Source: an uncultured Collinsella sp. (lineage in GTDB: Bacteria; Actinomycetota; Coriobacteriia; Coriobacteriales; Coriobacteriaceae). From it: a stretch of 20,765 bases of DNA. Both the position numbers and the translations under genes were made by a program. Where the stretch lies: assembly GCA_902494855.1 (NCBI GenBank), contig CABUVC010000007.1, positions 1-20,765 on the forward strand, written 5' to 3'. The notes beneath the pieces were generated by a model. The model was not told the DNA's origin and ran no database searches. It saw only the letters and a program-made list of their open reading frames with translations. The number at the start of each line of letters is the position of its first letter. The first letter of the stretch is position 1. This document shows positions 6,119 through 14,496 of the stretch, piece after piece.

Positions 6119-7897
6119 TTACTCCTGCTCGGACTCCTCAGCCTGCTTACGGCTGCGGATGAGGTGCGCCACGCCGATGCACAGCACCGCGCCACCAGCG
6201 ATCCAAGTGAAGGTCACGCCGTTAAGACCGGTCAGCGGGAGGCCAGAGCCCTTCTTGTCGATAATGGTAAAGCTGAGCTTGCCGGTAGATACGGCGGCAG
6301 AATCGGCCTTTATGACACCATCAGCAGCAGTAACGTTGGCAGAATCCTTGTCGGGAGTCACTGCGGAGCCATCCTGCTTAAGCGTCCCGCGGGCAATGGT
6401 AAACGTGACACCTTTGGAAGCGGAGTTATTGTAGCCAGGCGCCGGGGTTACCTCTGTAAGGGTGTAGGTGCCCTCATCGAGACCGACAACGTTTATCTTA
6501 CCGTCTGCGTCGGTCTTCAGCTTGGCCAGCTTGCTATCAGCCGTCTTGGTACCGTCCGCTTTGATAAAGTTGCTCGTATCACCGTTCTCCTGCAGCGTGA
6601 ACTCAACGCCCTCGAGTCCCTTAGCTTCGTTATCAGAGCCCACCTTGGTGACATCGATGCCATAGGTGTAGTCATAGGCAGGGTGCTCGACCGTGGTGCC
6701 GACACCTTCAGCATGCGGATTGTTGGAATAAGTCAGCGTAACCATATTCTTCTGGGCTATACCAACCAAGCCGTTGAATATTTTTTTGATCTTGCCATTT
6801 TCGAAGATCTTGGTGGAGTCGAGCTTGGCCTTGTACTCGACAGTCACCTTCGAGTCACTGTTCAACGCAATGGGAGCGTCGTCCACGCCCGTGCAATTCT
6901 TGAGATTGGTGAAGTCGACAGTTATCGTATCGTTCTCGTACTTGGCGGTGTAGCAGCCAGTCTTGACCTTGGCATCACCAATCTTGACCGTGACAGCGGG
7001 CGTCGTGCCGTCAGATCCAAACTCGGGCGTCATGGAGTTGGGAAGCTTATCCGTGAAGGTGTACTTGTAGGTACTGTAAGTGTTGATGTTGCCCGCAACG
7101 GTACCGGTAAGCAGGTAGTCGACATAGTCGTCCATCTGAGAGTCCGCAGCCTTATTGGGATTCTCGGGTGCGCCGAACGTGCTGCCCTTTGCGTCGTCCT
7201 TTACGGCCTTGGTCACAGTGGGGACCTGCTTCTTGGGAGCAATGGTCTCAGCGGAACCGCCGACAACGGCGAAAATCGGCGAAGTGAAGGTATCCGTGTT
7301 GCGCTCGGCGACAGCATTTGGGTTCTTGCCGACGCTCTTAGTCACGAAGAGCCAGTAGCCGGTATTCAGACCAGTGAAGGTGCCACCGGTGCTCGTTTTG
7401 CACTCATCCGTCCCTTCAGTGATATTGGCGTCCTCCAGTGCCTTGGCGATCTTGTCGAGGGTTGTTCCGGCATCGAGCTTAGTAGTCTTGTCTGTACCTG
7501 ACTTGTAAACACCTTCGGTTTTTGATTTAAGCCAGTCGGCCCACTTCTGAGCATCATTGTCGGAGGGCTTTGTAACGTCGCTAGTTTCGGCAAATGCCCC
7601 GGTCACAGCATCCCTAACGGTATCTGACGCCCACTCAATGTCGGAAAGCGTCTTAGCGCCATTCCAGTTGTTAACGCCATCCAAATCCTGCGTGACCTTG
7701 GCCTTGAAAATCTGGATACCCTTAAAGGTTGTATCCGTATAGGTCTTCTCGTCAATATTTACATTGCCGTCCGGAGCCACCGTTGGCGTGCCATCAGCAA
7801 ACGCCATGGTCACCGGGGCCATGACGCCGCCGAAGCTCAGCGCTGCTGTGAGGCCGGCGGTTACTGCCAGGCGTGCGATGTTCTTGCTCATGCTCAT
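6119..7897 (-). CDS. Major (backbone-type) pilin, LPLTG-anchored
   Basis: This is a cell-wall-anchored fimbrial subunit of 592 residues. It has a signal peptide with likely cleavage after MAFA (about residue 34) and an N-terminal pilin D1-like domain (about 50-215, ending in GYWLFVTK...SPIFAVVGGSA). A PKK at 221-223 occupies the place where SpaA/FimA pilins carry the crosslinking lysine. A middle isopeptide domain (about 225-405) follows, then a CnaB/SpaA-type domain (about 412-505) with the E-box glutamate E482 in LTEVTPAPGY. The end is LPLTG (553-557), a hydrophobic helix and a charged tail. The ATG at 7897 has GGAGG eight bases upstream; an ATG six bases later is an alternative. It is the last gene of the pilus operon, 108 bases after the minor pilin, and is closed by the terminator at 5982-6018. 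I infer backbone status from its order and domain plan. Confidence 0.9.
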   Translation of the reverse strand: MSMSKNIARLAVTAGLTAALSFGGVMAPVTMAFADGTPTVAPDGNVNIDEKTYTDTTFKGIQIFKAKVTQDLDGVNNWNGAKTLSDIEWASDTVRDAVTGAFAETSDVTKPSDNDAQKWADWLKSKTEGVYKSGTDKTTKLDAGTTLDKIAKALEDANITEGTDECKTSTGGTFTGLNTGYWLFVTKSVGKNPNAVAERNTDTFTSPIFAVVGGSAETIAPKKQVPTVTKAVKDDAKGSTFGAPENPNKAADSQMDDYVDYLLTGTVAGNINTYSTYKYTFTDKLPNSMTPEFGSDGTTPAVTVKIGDAKVKTGCYTAKYENDTITVDFTNLKNCTGVDDAPIALNSDSKVTVEYKAKLDSTKIFENGKIKKIFNGLVGIAQKNMVTLTYSNNPHAEGVGTTVEHPAYDYTYGIDVTKVGSDNEAKGLEGVEFTLQENGDTSNFIKADGTKTADSKLAKLKTDADGKINVVGLDEGTYTLTEVTPAPGYNNSASKGVTFTIARGTLKQDGSAVTPDKDSANVTAADGVIKADSAAVSTGKLSFTIIDKKGSGLPLTGLNGVTFTWIAGGAVLCIGVAHLIRSRKQAEESEQE

Positions 7898-8005
7898 CTT
7901 CTTTTCCTCCGTTTTCCGGTTGGTTCTCATTCGATCGGTCATCATCTGTCTGTGTCTTAGCATCTACTTCGCTACGTCTCGCCCCGCTCTCTGTGGGGCT
8001 GCCAG

Positions 8006-9661
8006 CTACTCTTTATGGCTGCCACCTCCCCGCTTGACCAGGAGCGCGACCACGAGGAGCGCGGCTCCGGCGACCGCTGCGGCGGCCGCGGCGTACATTG
8101 CCATATCGCCAGTCGAGGGCATAAAGCCTCGACTCACTTCGTTACTTGGGGTGTTAAGCACCGACAACTCGACTAAACCCTTCCCGGCATCGGCAGCATC
8201 AACTCGCAGAGGGCTTTCGGCCGATACGGTCACCTTAGGCTTGGCGGCCGCCACCTGGTCGACATCCAGGCCCTCGGCCTTGACCGTCACGCAGCACGTG
8301 CCCTCAAAGGCGGTGTAGCCCTTGGGCGCCTTGAGCTCGCGGACCTCCAGCTTGCCCGAGTCCACGCCCGAGACGGTCACGCGGCCGTCCTCGCCCGTGG
8401 TGACGGTGGCCTTGCCCTCCGCATCCCACGTGCCATCGGCCGCTAGCGTGCGGCCGCGGTCGTCGGCGATGCTCAGGACCGCCCCGGCAAGCGGCTTGTC
8501 GCCGTCGCTGCCGCGCTTGGTGAGCGCGAGATCCCAGGTGTAGGCGCACGCATCATCGCTCGGCGTGCGAGTGAAGCCGGCATCGCTGAACTGGTCGGCA
8601 AAGGGAGAGCGCGGGTAACGCAGGTAGACCTCGTTGGGGTTGCCCTTCGCGATGCCGTGGTTGCACGCGCTGTTGAGCGGCGCGTTGTACACGGCGACCA
8701 CGCGGGCGCCCGCGGTGAAGGCGTCGGCCCCGCCGAGCGCGGCGATGAGGTCGCCGGTACGCACGGTGAAGGTTCCGTCAACCGCTACCTTGGTGGCGCA
8801 CTGGGCCGTGATGTCGGTCCAGCCCTTCGCGGGCTCGGTGTCGGCTCGGCCGTCCTTGCCGGTCTGGACGGCGTCGAAGCCACCGTCCGCGCCCGCCGCC
8901 ACGTACACGCGCATGCTCGCGGCCACCTTGGAGGGGTCGAGCCCCGCGCTCATGGTGTCGACGAACCGCACCGCGTAGGTGTCGTAGGCCGTGAGCCCCG
9001 CCGGGACCGTGGCAGAGAGGCGCCAGTACAGGTCGTCGGCGACCGTGGCGTCGGCGGCCTTCTGCCATGCGGCGGTGCTGTCCTCCAGCACGTGCTTGGC
9101 CACCTTGGGGGTCGCGGCCTTGGGCTTGACGGTGACGGCGCTGCCGCCCACCAGGGCCATGATCGGCGCGGTGCCAGCCTCGCCCTGGGCGATGGCGTCG
9201 TCGTCGGCGACGATGAGCCAGTAGCCGCAGGGCAGCTCGGCCGCCGTGCCCGCGTTGAGGGCCGCGAGCTCGGCGCCAGAGCTCTGGAGGGAACGAGCGA
9301 GCTGCGCGCTCAGCGCGCTCGTAAGGTGGGAATCGGTGTTGAGCCACTCGGCAGCTTCCTGCGCGGTGGTCTGGGAATTGGGCATGCCGGCGCTGTGCAG
9401 CACAGGCAGCGCGGCGTCGCGCACGGCGTCGCTTGCCCAGGCGAGGTCGGTGGCGATCTTGGCGTCGCTGTCGCCGTCGACGACGTTGGCGCTAAAGATC
9501 TGGTAGGCGTCGTAGCTGCGCGCCACGGTGCCGCTCACCGTGATGGAACCGGTCGAGGTCGGCGCGGCCTGCGCGGATGCGGGGAACACAACCGCGCAGG
9601 TGCCGATCAGGAGGGTAAGCAGCGCAAACAAGATCGGGAAGGAGCAAACTTTCTTATTCAC
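8006..9661 (-). CDS. GC-rich minor pilin, MPSTG-anchored, GTG start
   Basis: This is a second fimbrial subunit, 551 residues, with the same plan as the major pilin. It has a signal peptide ending near ASAQA (about residue 32), a D1-like domain ending CGYWLIVADD...PIMALVGGSA, and a PK pair at 180-181 in the crosslinking-lysine position. A middle domain follows, then a CnaB-type domain with E-box E442 in LEVRELKAPKGY. The sorting signal is the variant MPSTG (514-518), followed by a long Ala/Val membrane helix and KRGGGSHKE. The start is GTG at 9661: GGGAGG lies eight bases upstream and the codon overlaps the last 8 bases of the adhesin gene, so translation is likely coupled. ATG starts further upstream would lie deep inside the adhesin gene. 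Its base composition is strikingly GC-rich; for example 9001-9060 has 45 of 60 G+C. Confidence 0.88.
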   Translation of the reverse strand: MNKKVCSFPILFALLTLLIGTCAVVFPASAQAAPTSTGSITVSGTVARSYDAYQIFSANVVDGDSDAKIATDLAWASDAVRDAALPVLHSAGMPNSQTTAQEAAEWLNTDSHLTSALSAQLARSLQSSGAELAALNAGTAAELPCGYWLIVADDDAIAQGEAGTAPIMALVGGSAVTVKPKAATPKVAKHVLEDSTAAWQKAADATVADDLYWRLSATVPAGLTAYDTYAVRFVDTMSAGLDPSKVAASMRVYVAAGADGGFDAVQTGKDGRADTEPAKGWTDITAQCATKVAVDGTFTVRTGDLIAALGGADAFTAGARVVAVYNAPLNSACNHGIAKGNPNEVYLRYPRSPFADQFSDAGFTRTPSDDACAYTWDLALTKRGSDGDKPLAGAVLSIADDRGRTLAADGTWDAEGKATVTTGEDGRVTVSGVDSGKLEVRELKAPKGYTAFEGTCCVTVKAEGLDVDQVAAAKPKVTVSAESPLRVDAADAGKGLVELSVLNTPSNEVSRGFMPSTGDMAMYAAAAAAVAGAALLVVALLVKRGGGSHKE

Positions 9662-12600
9662 GACGCTCGCCTCCCTTCGCATTCGCCTTGCGACGAATGT
9701 GCATCCAGGCCGCAGCAGCGCAAAGCGCCGCCGCGCCGGCAAGGTACGTCAGAGTGACGCCCGACATACCAGAAAGGGGCAATGTGGTGGAGTAGGTGTT
9801 GGTGAAGGTGGGGGTGGACTCGGGTTTGGTGCCATCGATGGGATTACCGTCGGCGTCAACGATCTTGGTGCAGGCCACATTCGTGGGCTCGATTTTGCCG
9901 TTTGTATTGTCCGTCATCGTGACGTCAAATCGATAGACAGACTTGTCGTATTTATAGTGCGAGAACAGCGAACCGTCAGTTTTCTCGCGCACATAGTACG
10001 TGAAGGTCTTGGAAGCGCCACGGCCCGTGGAGTCGGACGCGAGCTTGTCGAGTTGATTGAGTTCGTACTCGATCGGCTTGAAGCTCCGGGTCTGGGACTT
10101 GTCACCGTCGGCAGTGGGGGTAATCTCGCCCTTGGGGTCAGTCGTAACCGTCTCGGCATTATCGAACTTATCGTTATCCGCAAGCTCGAGCGTGAACTCC
10201 TTCATCTCGCCACCCTTAACAACCTTAGTCACCTTGGGAGTCCAAGAGCCCTTGGAGGTGTACGGAGTGTATTTGTTAGTGAAAGTTGCACCACTGGTAA
10301 GCGCAACGATAACAGCGTTTTCGCCTTCAGCTGCTACGGTGGCTGCTGATTCTGTTTCTGGCGTTCTTGCGCCAGCGCCGTCATTTTTTACCTTTGTTAC
10401 CGAAACGCTCCCGACTTTGTAATACGTGTATTTAATGTCAAGCACGTTGTGCGACTTTTTCTCATCCCTCACAACCTCAGGATCAATTTTGTAGATCGTT
10501 TTGTCGTAAGTCACGTTCTTGTCCGTGCCCGGAACCTCTACCAAGTAGTAAACAAGATCGTCGTCGGCATAAACTTCACCCAGATCAAAGGTGAGATTTC
10601 CATCCCCATCGTTTTTCACCGTATCAACCACCGAGCAGCCATTGAGCTGAAGTTTGCCATTGGAGTCAAAGCTCGGAACTGTATATGAGATCCCGCCTTG
10701 TTCGTTAATAATCTTGTTCTGTCTGAGTAGCTGGAAATCGAAGTCATTTCCTTTAAGCGTGCCGTCCTTAAGCACCTTGGAGCCATTGAGCTTCATCTTG
10801 GGGTAAACCTTGACTTCTTGAGTGGAGCCAGCGATTACGTCGCCGTTGGTCATGATGCCACCACCGTGGATGTTGGAACTGTTGCCCGTGATATATAACG
10901 TAGCCAGCCTTATAGCTTCATTTTGATCTTCAACGAACGGTTCGGACTTTAGGCCAATCATGTACTTGGCCTGGACTCCGTCATACTTACCGATGGTCGT
11001 AGGCTGACCGTCAATCGTGCCCGACCAATTTGCAGCACCACCGCCGAGCATCTGGCCCGTTACGGCTGCGATATAGTCAGCGTTATCCGACTTGCGGATA
11101 AGGAAGAGGTCCTCATGGCCACGCCTCTTGAAGTCATCGGTAATCTCACCGCCATCAACACTTGGAGGCTGGTCTTCATTCTTACCATTGGTGCCACCTG
11201 ATAGATTCTCACCGTTTGCATCGGTGTTTCCGAAAATCGCAATACCATTGGCATCGGTAATCGCCGTCTTGCCGCTCGGGCAGGCTGCGAAGCCACCACC
11301 ATAGCCCTTAGCCGAGTTTTTGGTAATCAGGGCGTTATATATCTTGAGACGCGCCGAATTAACGCCCTCGTCACTGTTGCCTCCCTGGACAAAAACGCCA
11401 CCGCCACCCCAGTCATTGGTGGTATTAGTCGTATTGTTAGTTATGTAGGCTTTCTTGCCGCTCACATTAAATTCGCCAACTGTAGGCGCAGCGATACGGA
11501 TGCCGCCACCCTCTGAGTTTTGCGCCACATTGCTGGCGATGATTCCACCATAAAACGCAAACCCGGAAAGAGGTTTATTCCAAGCGCCAGCATAAACGCC
11601 GCCGCCAGCCTCGGCAGAGTAGTTGCCCGTGATGTAGCCGCCGCTAATAACCAGACCGCCTTTTTTCTGTCCCTGATTGTGGCTAAAGGCAGCAATGCCG
11701 CCACCACCGTGACAACCGTTACCTTTGTGTCCTTCATCGGTATAGAACTGATATTTGTTGTTAGTAATGTAACCATTCGTAATGGTCACCATAGAGTCCT
11801 CAGCACAAATTCCCGCGCCATAACCGACTTCATTATCATTTGTACCGTTACCGGAGATAATACCGCCAACCATGTTTACCGTAGAATTCAGGGCATAAAC
11901 GCCGCCGCCACTGGGGGCATAGTTACCAGCGATTACGCCGTCAGAGATGTCAAGAGTTGAGTTCTCGACAGAAATACCCGCACCAGCGGCGCCCTCCGGA
12001 CAATATCCGCCGCAGACATACCCGCCGTCCACGCTGATGGCCGAACTGCCCGCTGCGTACACCAAATTTTTGACACAGTTGTTTTTATCCTGCGTAATCA
12101 TGCCGCTCTCAAAATTGAGGTGGCCACCGCTATTGATTACGATAAGCCTCAAGTCCTTTGAGCCTGAGCACGCCACGATGGCACCCTTGACATGAGCCTT
12201 ATACGCCTTAAGAGTCTCGGTTGTACGGGTTCCGTTTGCGACCGATTCGGTTACGTAGTAGGTAAGGCCAGTCGGAATGCCATTGGAAGTATCGTATTCC
12301 ATTAAAGCGAGATTGCCGCATTTATTTGTTTGAGAAGTCGTAGTCTCTGTCGCGGCAACTTGCTGACCGTCCTTGACAGTCAACGTTGCGCCGCCGGTTA
12401 TGTTGAATAGGGGCTGGCTCTGACTTGTATACTTAATTTTGCAGCCATTTAAATCCAGCGTGATATTGCTGCCGTCCTTGTTAAGCGCGATTGTCTCGCC
12501 GGTCTCGACATCATTCATAAGCTTGAAGCTAGCAACACCGCTTGCATTTGCCAGTTTTTTCAAGTCGTCAGCTGTTCGTATTTCAGTGGATGCCGTTTTA

Positions 12601-12980
12601 GTCTGCCCGCCTTCCGCAGCCAGCATTACGGCATTGCCATCCGACAACTCGCCATCTTCGGCCTGCAGCTTACCTTCAGGCTGACCCTGCTCAACATCAT
12701 TTGAAGGGTCGGCTTCGTCGCCCTCGGTCTCGTCACTATTCTGGTTTTCGGTATCCCCGTTGTTGGTGTTTTCTACATCAGTAGACTCAGTTGAGGAACC
12801 CCCCCCCATCACAGTTTCCTCGGTAGGAGCTGCCTGGGCATCGTTGGCAATGGCCTGCGAGATCGGGGGCATGACGAGCGACAGTACCAGGCTCAAAACG
12901 GAGGCTCCGCACAAAACGCCTGCCAGTACACGGCGCGTCGCTTTATTACTCTGCTTAGATTTGTCCGAATTCGCTTTCAT
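9654..12980 (-). CDS. Large pilus-tip adhesin: beta-helix plus Spy0128-type pilin domains, LPLSG-anchored
   Basis: This 1108-residue surface protein heads the pilus operon. It has a long signal peptide (1 to about 50, ending NDAQA) and a low-complexity acidic Glu/Asp/Asn/Thr stalk (about 52-125). A right-handed beta-helix-like region (about 135-720) follows, with repeated GGG-type turns such as GGGVYAL, GAGICAE, GGGIAAF, GGGVYAG, GGGIRI, GGGVFV and GGGFAA. Two Spy0128/FctA-like isopeptide domains come next (about 725-905 and 912-1062; YYLVEV...YDKTIYKI and YYVREK...YDKSVYRFDV). The end is LPLSG (1067-1071), a hydrophobic helix and basic tail RRKANAKGGERRE. VYPK at 725-728 matches the pilin motif core. 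The ATG at 12980 has GGAGGAG six bases upstream. The codons for residues 58-61 form a run of nine G (12799-12807), a likely slippage site. Composition is markedly lower in GC than the minor pilin. Ligand unknown. Confidence 0.9.
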   Translation of the reverse strand: MKANSDKSKQSNKATRRVLAGVLCGASVLSLVLSLVMPPISQAIANDAQAAPTEETVMGGGSSTESTDVENTNNGDTENQNSDETEGDEADPSNDVEQGQPEGKLQAEDGELSDGNAVMLAAEGGQTKTASTEIRTADDLKKLANASGVASFKLMNDVETGETIALNKDGSNITLDLNGCKIKYTSQSQPLFNITGGATLTVKDGQQVAATETTTSQTNKCGNLALMEYDTSNGIPTGLTYYVTESVANGTRTTETLKAYKAHVKGAIVACSGSKDLRLIVINSGGHLNFESGMITQDKNNCVKNLVYAAGSSAISVDGGYVCGGYCPEGAAGAGISVENSTLDISDGVIAGNYAPSGGGVYALNSTVNMVGGIISGNGTNDNEVGYGAGICAEDSMVTITNGYITNNKYQFYTDEGHKGNGCHGGGGIAAFSHNQGQKKGGLVISGGYITGNYSAEAGGGVYAGAWNKPLSGFAFYGGIIASNVAQNSEGGGIRIAAPTVGEFNVSGKKAYITNNTTNTTNDWGGGGVFVQGGNSDEGVNSARLKIYNALITKNSAKGYGGGFAACPSGKTAITDANGIAIFGNTDANGENLSGGTNGKNEDQPPSVDGGEITDDFKRRGHEDLFLIRKSDNADYIAAVTGQMLGGGAANWSGTIDGQPTTIGKYDGVQAKYMIGLKSEPFVEDQNEAIRLATLYITGNSSNIHGGGIMTNGDVIAGSTQEVKVYPKMKLNGSKVLKDGTLKGNDFDFQLLRQNKIINEQGGISYTVPSFDSNGKLQLNGCSVVDTVKNDGDGNLTFDLGEVYADDDLVYYLVEVPGTDKNVTYDKTIYKIDPEVVRDEKKSHNVLDIKYTYYKVGSVSVTKVKNDGAGARTPETESAATVAAEGENAVIVALTSGATFTNKYTPYTSKGSWTPKVTKVVKGGEMKEFTLELADNDKFDNAETVTTDPKGEITPTADGDKSQTRSFKPIEYELNQLDKLASDSTGRGASKTFTYYVREKTDGSLFSHYKYDKSVYRFDVTMTDNTNGKIEPTNVACTKIVDADGNPIDGTKPESTPTFTNTYSTTLPLSGMSGVTLTYLAGAAALCAAAAWMHIRRKANAKGGERRE
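12799..12807 (-). repeat. Poly-G(9) tract in adhesin coding sequence, candidate phase-variation site
   Basis: On the coding strand, nine consecutive G run through ATG GGG GGG GGT, eight residues past the likely signal-peptide cleavage site. With nine G the frame is open. With ten G the next codons read TTC CTC AAC TGA, and with eight G a TAG follows within nine codons after the tract. Slipped-strand change of one base would therefore truncate the protein near residue 65. Confidence 0.85.
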
Positions 12981-13436
12981 CGATGTCTCCTCCCCAAGAG
13001 ACCGCGATCTTGCTCTTTCACCATCAAACTTGGGCGCGCGACTTATAATTGCTCGCGCTCGATATGCATATTATTACTCTTTGTTTAAACAACGCAAGCC
13101 TAACAATGTCAGTTTTGCTTCGCGTTGCCTTAACTTCTTGACAATTATTCAAACTATGCATTGTTTTTCGAGGGTTAAATTTCGGAAAGACGCTGGTGAA
13201 CTCGTTAGCAAATCTAGATAAATGACACTTTACCATTGTTTGTACAACATTTTGTTTTAACCCGCTCAATCTGTGAACGGCCAAAATTGCGCCGTGAATG
13301 GCAGTATATCTACCTGCAAATATTAGTTATGAGCTAATTGGTCAATTACTGCACAACCAGCGTGTGCCGACATGTTCATACATCGAAACTTGAATGACAT
13401 TGCATGTTACCGGCTGCAAATCTCCTCGCTACAAAA
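12981..13436. other. AT-rich regulatory spacer upstream of the pilus operon
   Basis: About 450 bases without a credible gene; 13081-13140 has 24 of 60 G+C, far below the surroundings. It contains the perfect palindrome TTGTTTAAACAA (13081-13092), TAATTG-GT-CAATTA (13335-13348), and an ATTAG/CTAAT pair at 13322 and 13334. A possible 86-codon minus frame at 13024-13284 lacks a normal start codon, ribosome site or recognisable content. The likely role is transcriptional control of the pilus genes. Confidence 0.6.
13068..13097 (-). promoter_or_regulatory. Candidate promoter of the pilus operon
   Basis: On minus, TTGCGT (13097-13092) and TAATAT (13073-13068) are 18 bases apart, giving a leader of about 80 bases before the adhesin ATG. 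The -35 half overlaps the edge of the palindrome TTGTTTAAACAA, a possible operator. Other AT-rich hexamers nearby (such as TATAAG) could serve instead. Confidence 0.35.
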
Positions 13437-13468
13437 AAGCGTCCCAACAATCGACTGTTGGGACGCTT
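13433..13468 (-). terminator. Intrinsic terminator of the HAD phosphatase gene
   Basis: On minus, AAGCGTCCCAACA (13468-13456) pairs perfectly with 13449-13437 around a 6-nt loop and is followed by TTTTTTG (plus 13433-13438 is all A). This is a strong Rho-independent terminator, about 50 bases after the stop codon. Confidence 0.92.
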
Positions 13469-13472
13469 GGAA

Positions 13473-13507
13473 AACCACCACAAAGGCGCTCTGCCCTCTT
13501 TGTGGCT
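13473..13507. repeat. Hairpin family B, copy 2 (degenerate)
   Basis: The left side AACCACCACAAAGG matches the family, but the right arm is shortened to CTTTGTGGC. It sits between the HAD stop (13519) and the strong terminator, in the same orientation relative to the gene as the other B copies. Confidence 0.65.
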
Positions 13508-13518
13508 GCCCCCAGGCG

Positions 13519-14340
13519 CTACAGCAGATGCTCCTGGATAAAGATCGCGATGCCGTCCTCGTCGTTGCTCGCGGTTACAAAGTCCGCGGCGGCACGGGTG
13601 GCGTCGCTGCCATTTGCCATGGCCACACCCACGCCGGCGTCGGCCACCATGCAGGTATCGTTATCGGCATCGCCAAACACGCAGATGTTCTGAAGCTCCA
13701 TGCCGTTGAGCTCCGCCACGCGCACAAGGCCGCGCGTCTTGGACACGCGCGGATCCATGAACTCGTAGAGCCGCTGCGTGGTCTGCAGGGCCGCCGCCTT
13801 AACAGTGTTATCTGCAAACGTCGACGCCCGTTCAATCACCCGCGGCATCACCTCGGGCGCCATGGTAAACATCACCTTGGGCTGCGGCTCGCGCAAGAAC
13901 TCGGCAAAATCGACCACCTGGTAGGGCACGCCGTCGACGCGCGACAGGTGCTCGACGCACGCGTTGCTCTCGGGCACGTAGAACACGCCGTCTCGGGGGC
14001 AGACGGGTGTTGCCGGAAGGTCCGCCATGTGCTTGCAGATGCGCGCGATGGTCTCGCCCGGCAGCGGAAAGCTCAGCTCGTTGATGGCGTGCGCGCGATC
14101 GATGACCTCGGCGCCACCGCAGCCCACGAGCACGTCCACCAGGCCTTCGATGCCCCAGAACTCGTACATGGCCTCGGTCGCGTGGGCGTCGCGCCCGGTG
14201 CACAGGCCAAAAAGCACGCCGCGGTCGCGCAGGGCGCGGATCGCCGCCACGGTGCGTGGGGACACCGTATGCTGGCTCGTGAGCAGCGTACCGTCGATAT
14301 CGCAGAACACGGCTTTGATGTGGCTGAAGGTGGCGTCCAT
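13519..14340 (-). CDS. Cof-type HAD-superfamily phosphatase
   Basis: This is a cytoplasmic Mg-dependent phosphatase of the HAD superfamily, Cof/YidA-like subgroup, 273 residues as expected. Motif I is FCDIDGTLL with nucleophile D14 and acid/base D16. Motif II is CTGR (T48), motif III lysine is probably K201 in VSKTRG, and motif IV is FGDADNDTCMV (D224, D228). The large cap between motifs II and III is of the Cof (C2) type, which sets substrate choice; the substrate cannot be told from sequence, and sugar phosphates or flavin phosphates are typical of the group. The ATG at 14340 is chosen because it begins just before motif I and has GAAAGG five bases upstream; the open frame continues to 14442 without support. 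It has its own candidate promoter and a strong terminator, so it appears monocistronic. Confidence 0.92.
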   Translation of the reverse strand: MDATFSHIKAVFCDIDGTLLTSQHTVSPRTVAAIRALRDRGVLFGLCTGRDAHATEAMYEFWGIEGLVDVLVGCGGAEVIDRAHAINELSFPLPGETIARICKHMADLPATPVCPRDGVFYVPESNACVEHLSRVDGVPYQVVDFAEFLREPQPKVMFTMAPEVMPRVIERASTFADNTVKAAALQTTQRLYEFMDPRVSKTRGLVRVAELNGMELQNICVFGDADNDTCMVADAGVGVAMANGSDATRAAADFVTASNDEDGIAIFIQEHLL

Positions 14341-14395
14341 GGGGGCCTTTCTGGGTTGTGCGGCGGTGTGGGGTGTATTCGTGAACGGCGTACAT

Positions 14396-14426
14396 GGTAT
14401 ACCAAGGCGCGGATGCTGCCTGTCAA
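14396..14426 (-). promoter_or_regulatory. Candidate promoter of the HAD phosphatase gene
   Basis: On minus, a consensus TTGACA (14426-14421) is followed after 19 bases by TATACC (14401-14396), preceded by TG one base away (extended -10). The spacing is a little long. The -35 begins only six bases beyond hairpin B copy 3. Confidence 0.45.
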
Positions 14427-14432
14427 AGCAAA

Positions 14433-14467
14433 ACCACCACAAAGGTGCCTGGCCCCTTTGTGGTGGT
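14433..14467. repeat. Hairpin family B, copy 3
   Basis: A perfect 13-bp stem ACCACCACAAAGG / CCTTTGTGGTGGT (14433-14445 with 14455-14467) closes a 9-nt loop. Read on minus it is followed by TTTTGCTTTG, so it can terminate the upstream MFS transcript and separates it from the HAD promoter. Confidence 0.85.
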
Positions 14468-14496
14468 AGGATGCAGGATGGCCTGGCCCAGGGCGC

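Noticed and set aside
6781..6787. Run of seven T (A7 in the coding sense) in the major pilin as a second slippage site
   Set aside because: Short A/T runs are common in lower-GC coding sequence and less mutable than G9; no supporting context.
7898..8005. Possible terminator between the two pilin genes
   Set aside because: The only stem (GCCCC/GGGGC near 7981-7999) has five base pairs and no T-run, so the operon probably reads through.
13024..13284. 86-codon minus-strand frame in the AT-rich spacer
   Set aside because: It would start at TTG without a ribosome site, resembles nothing known and covers the likely pilus promoter.
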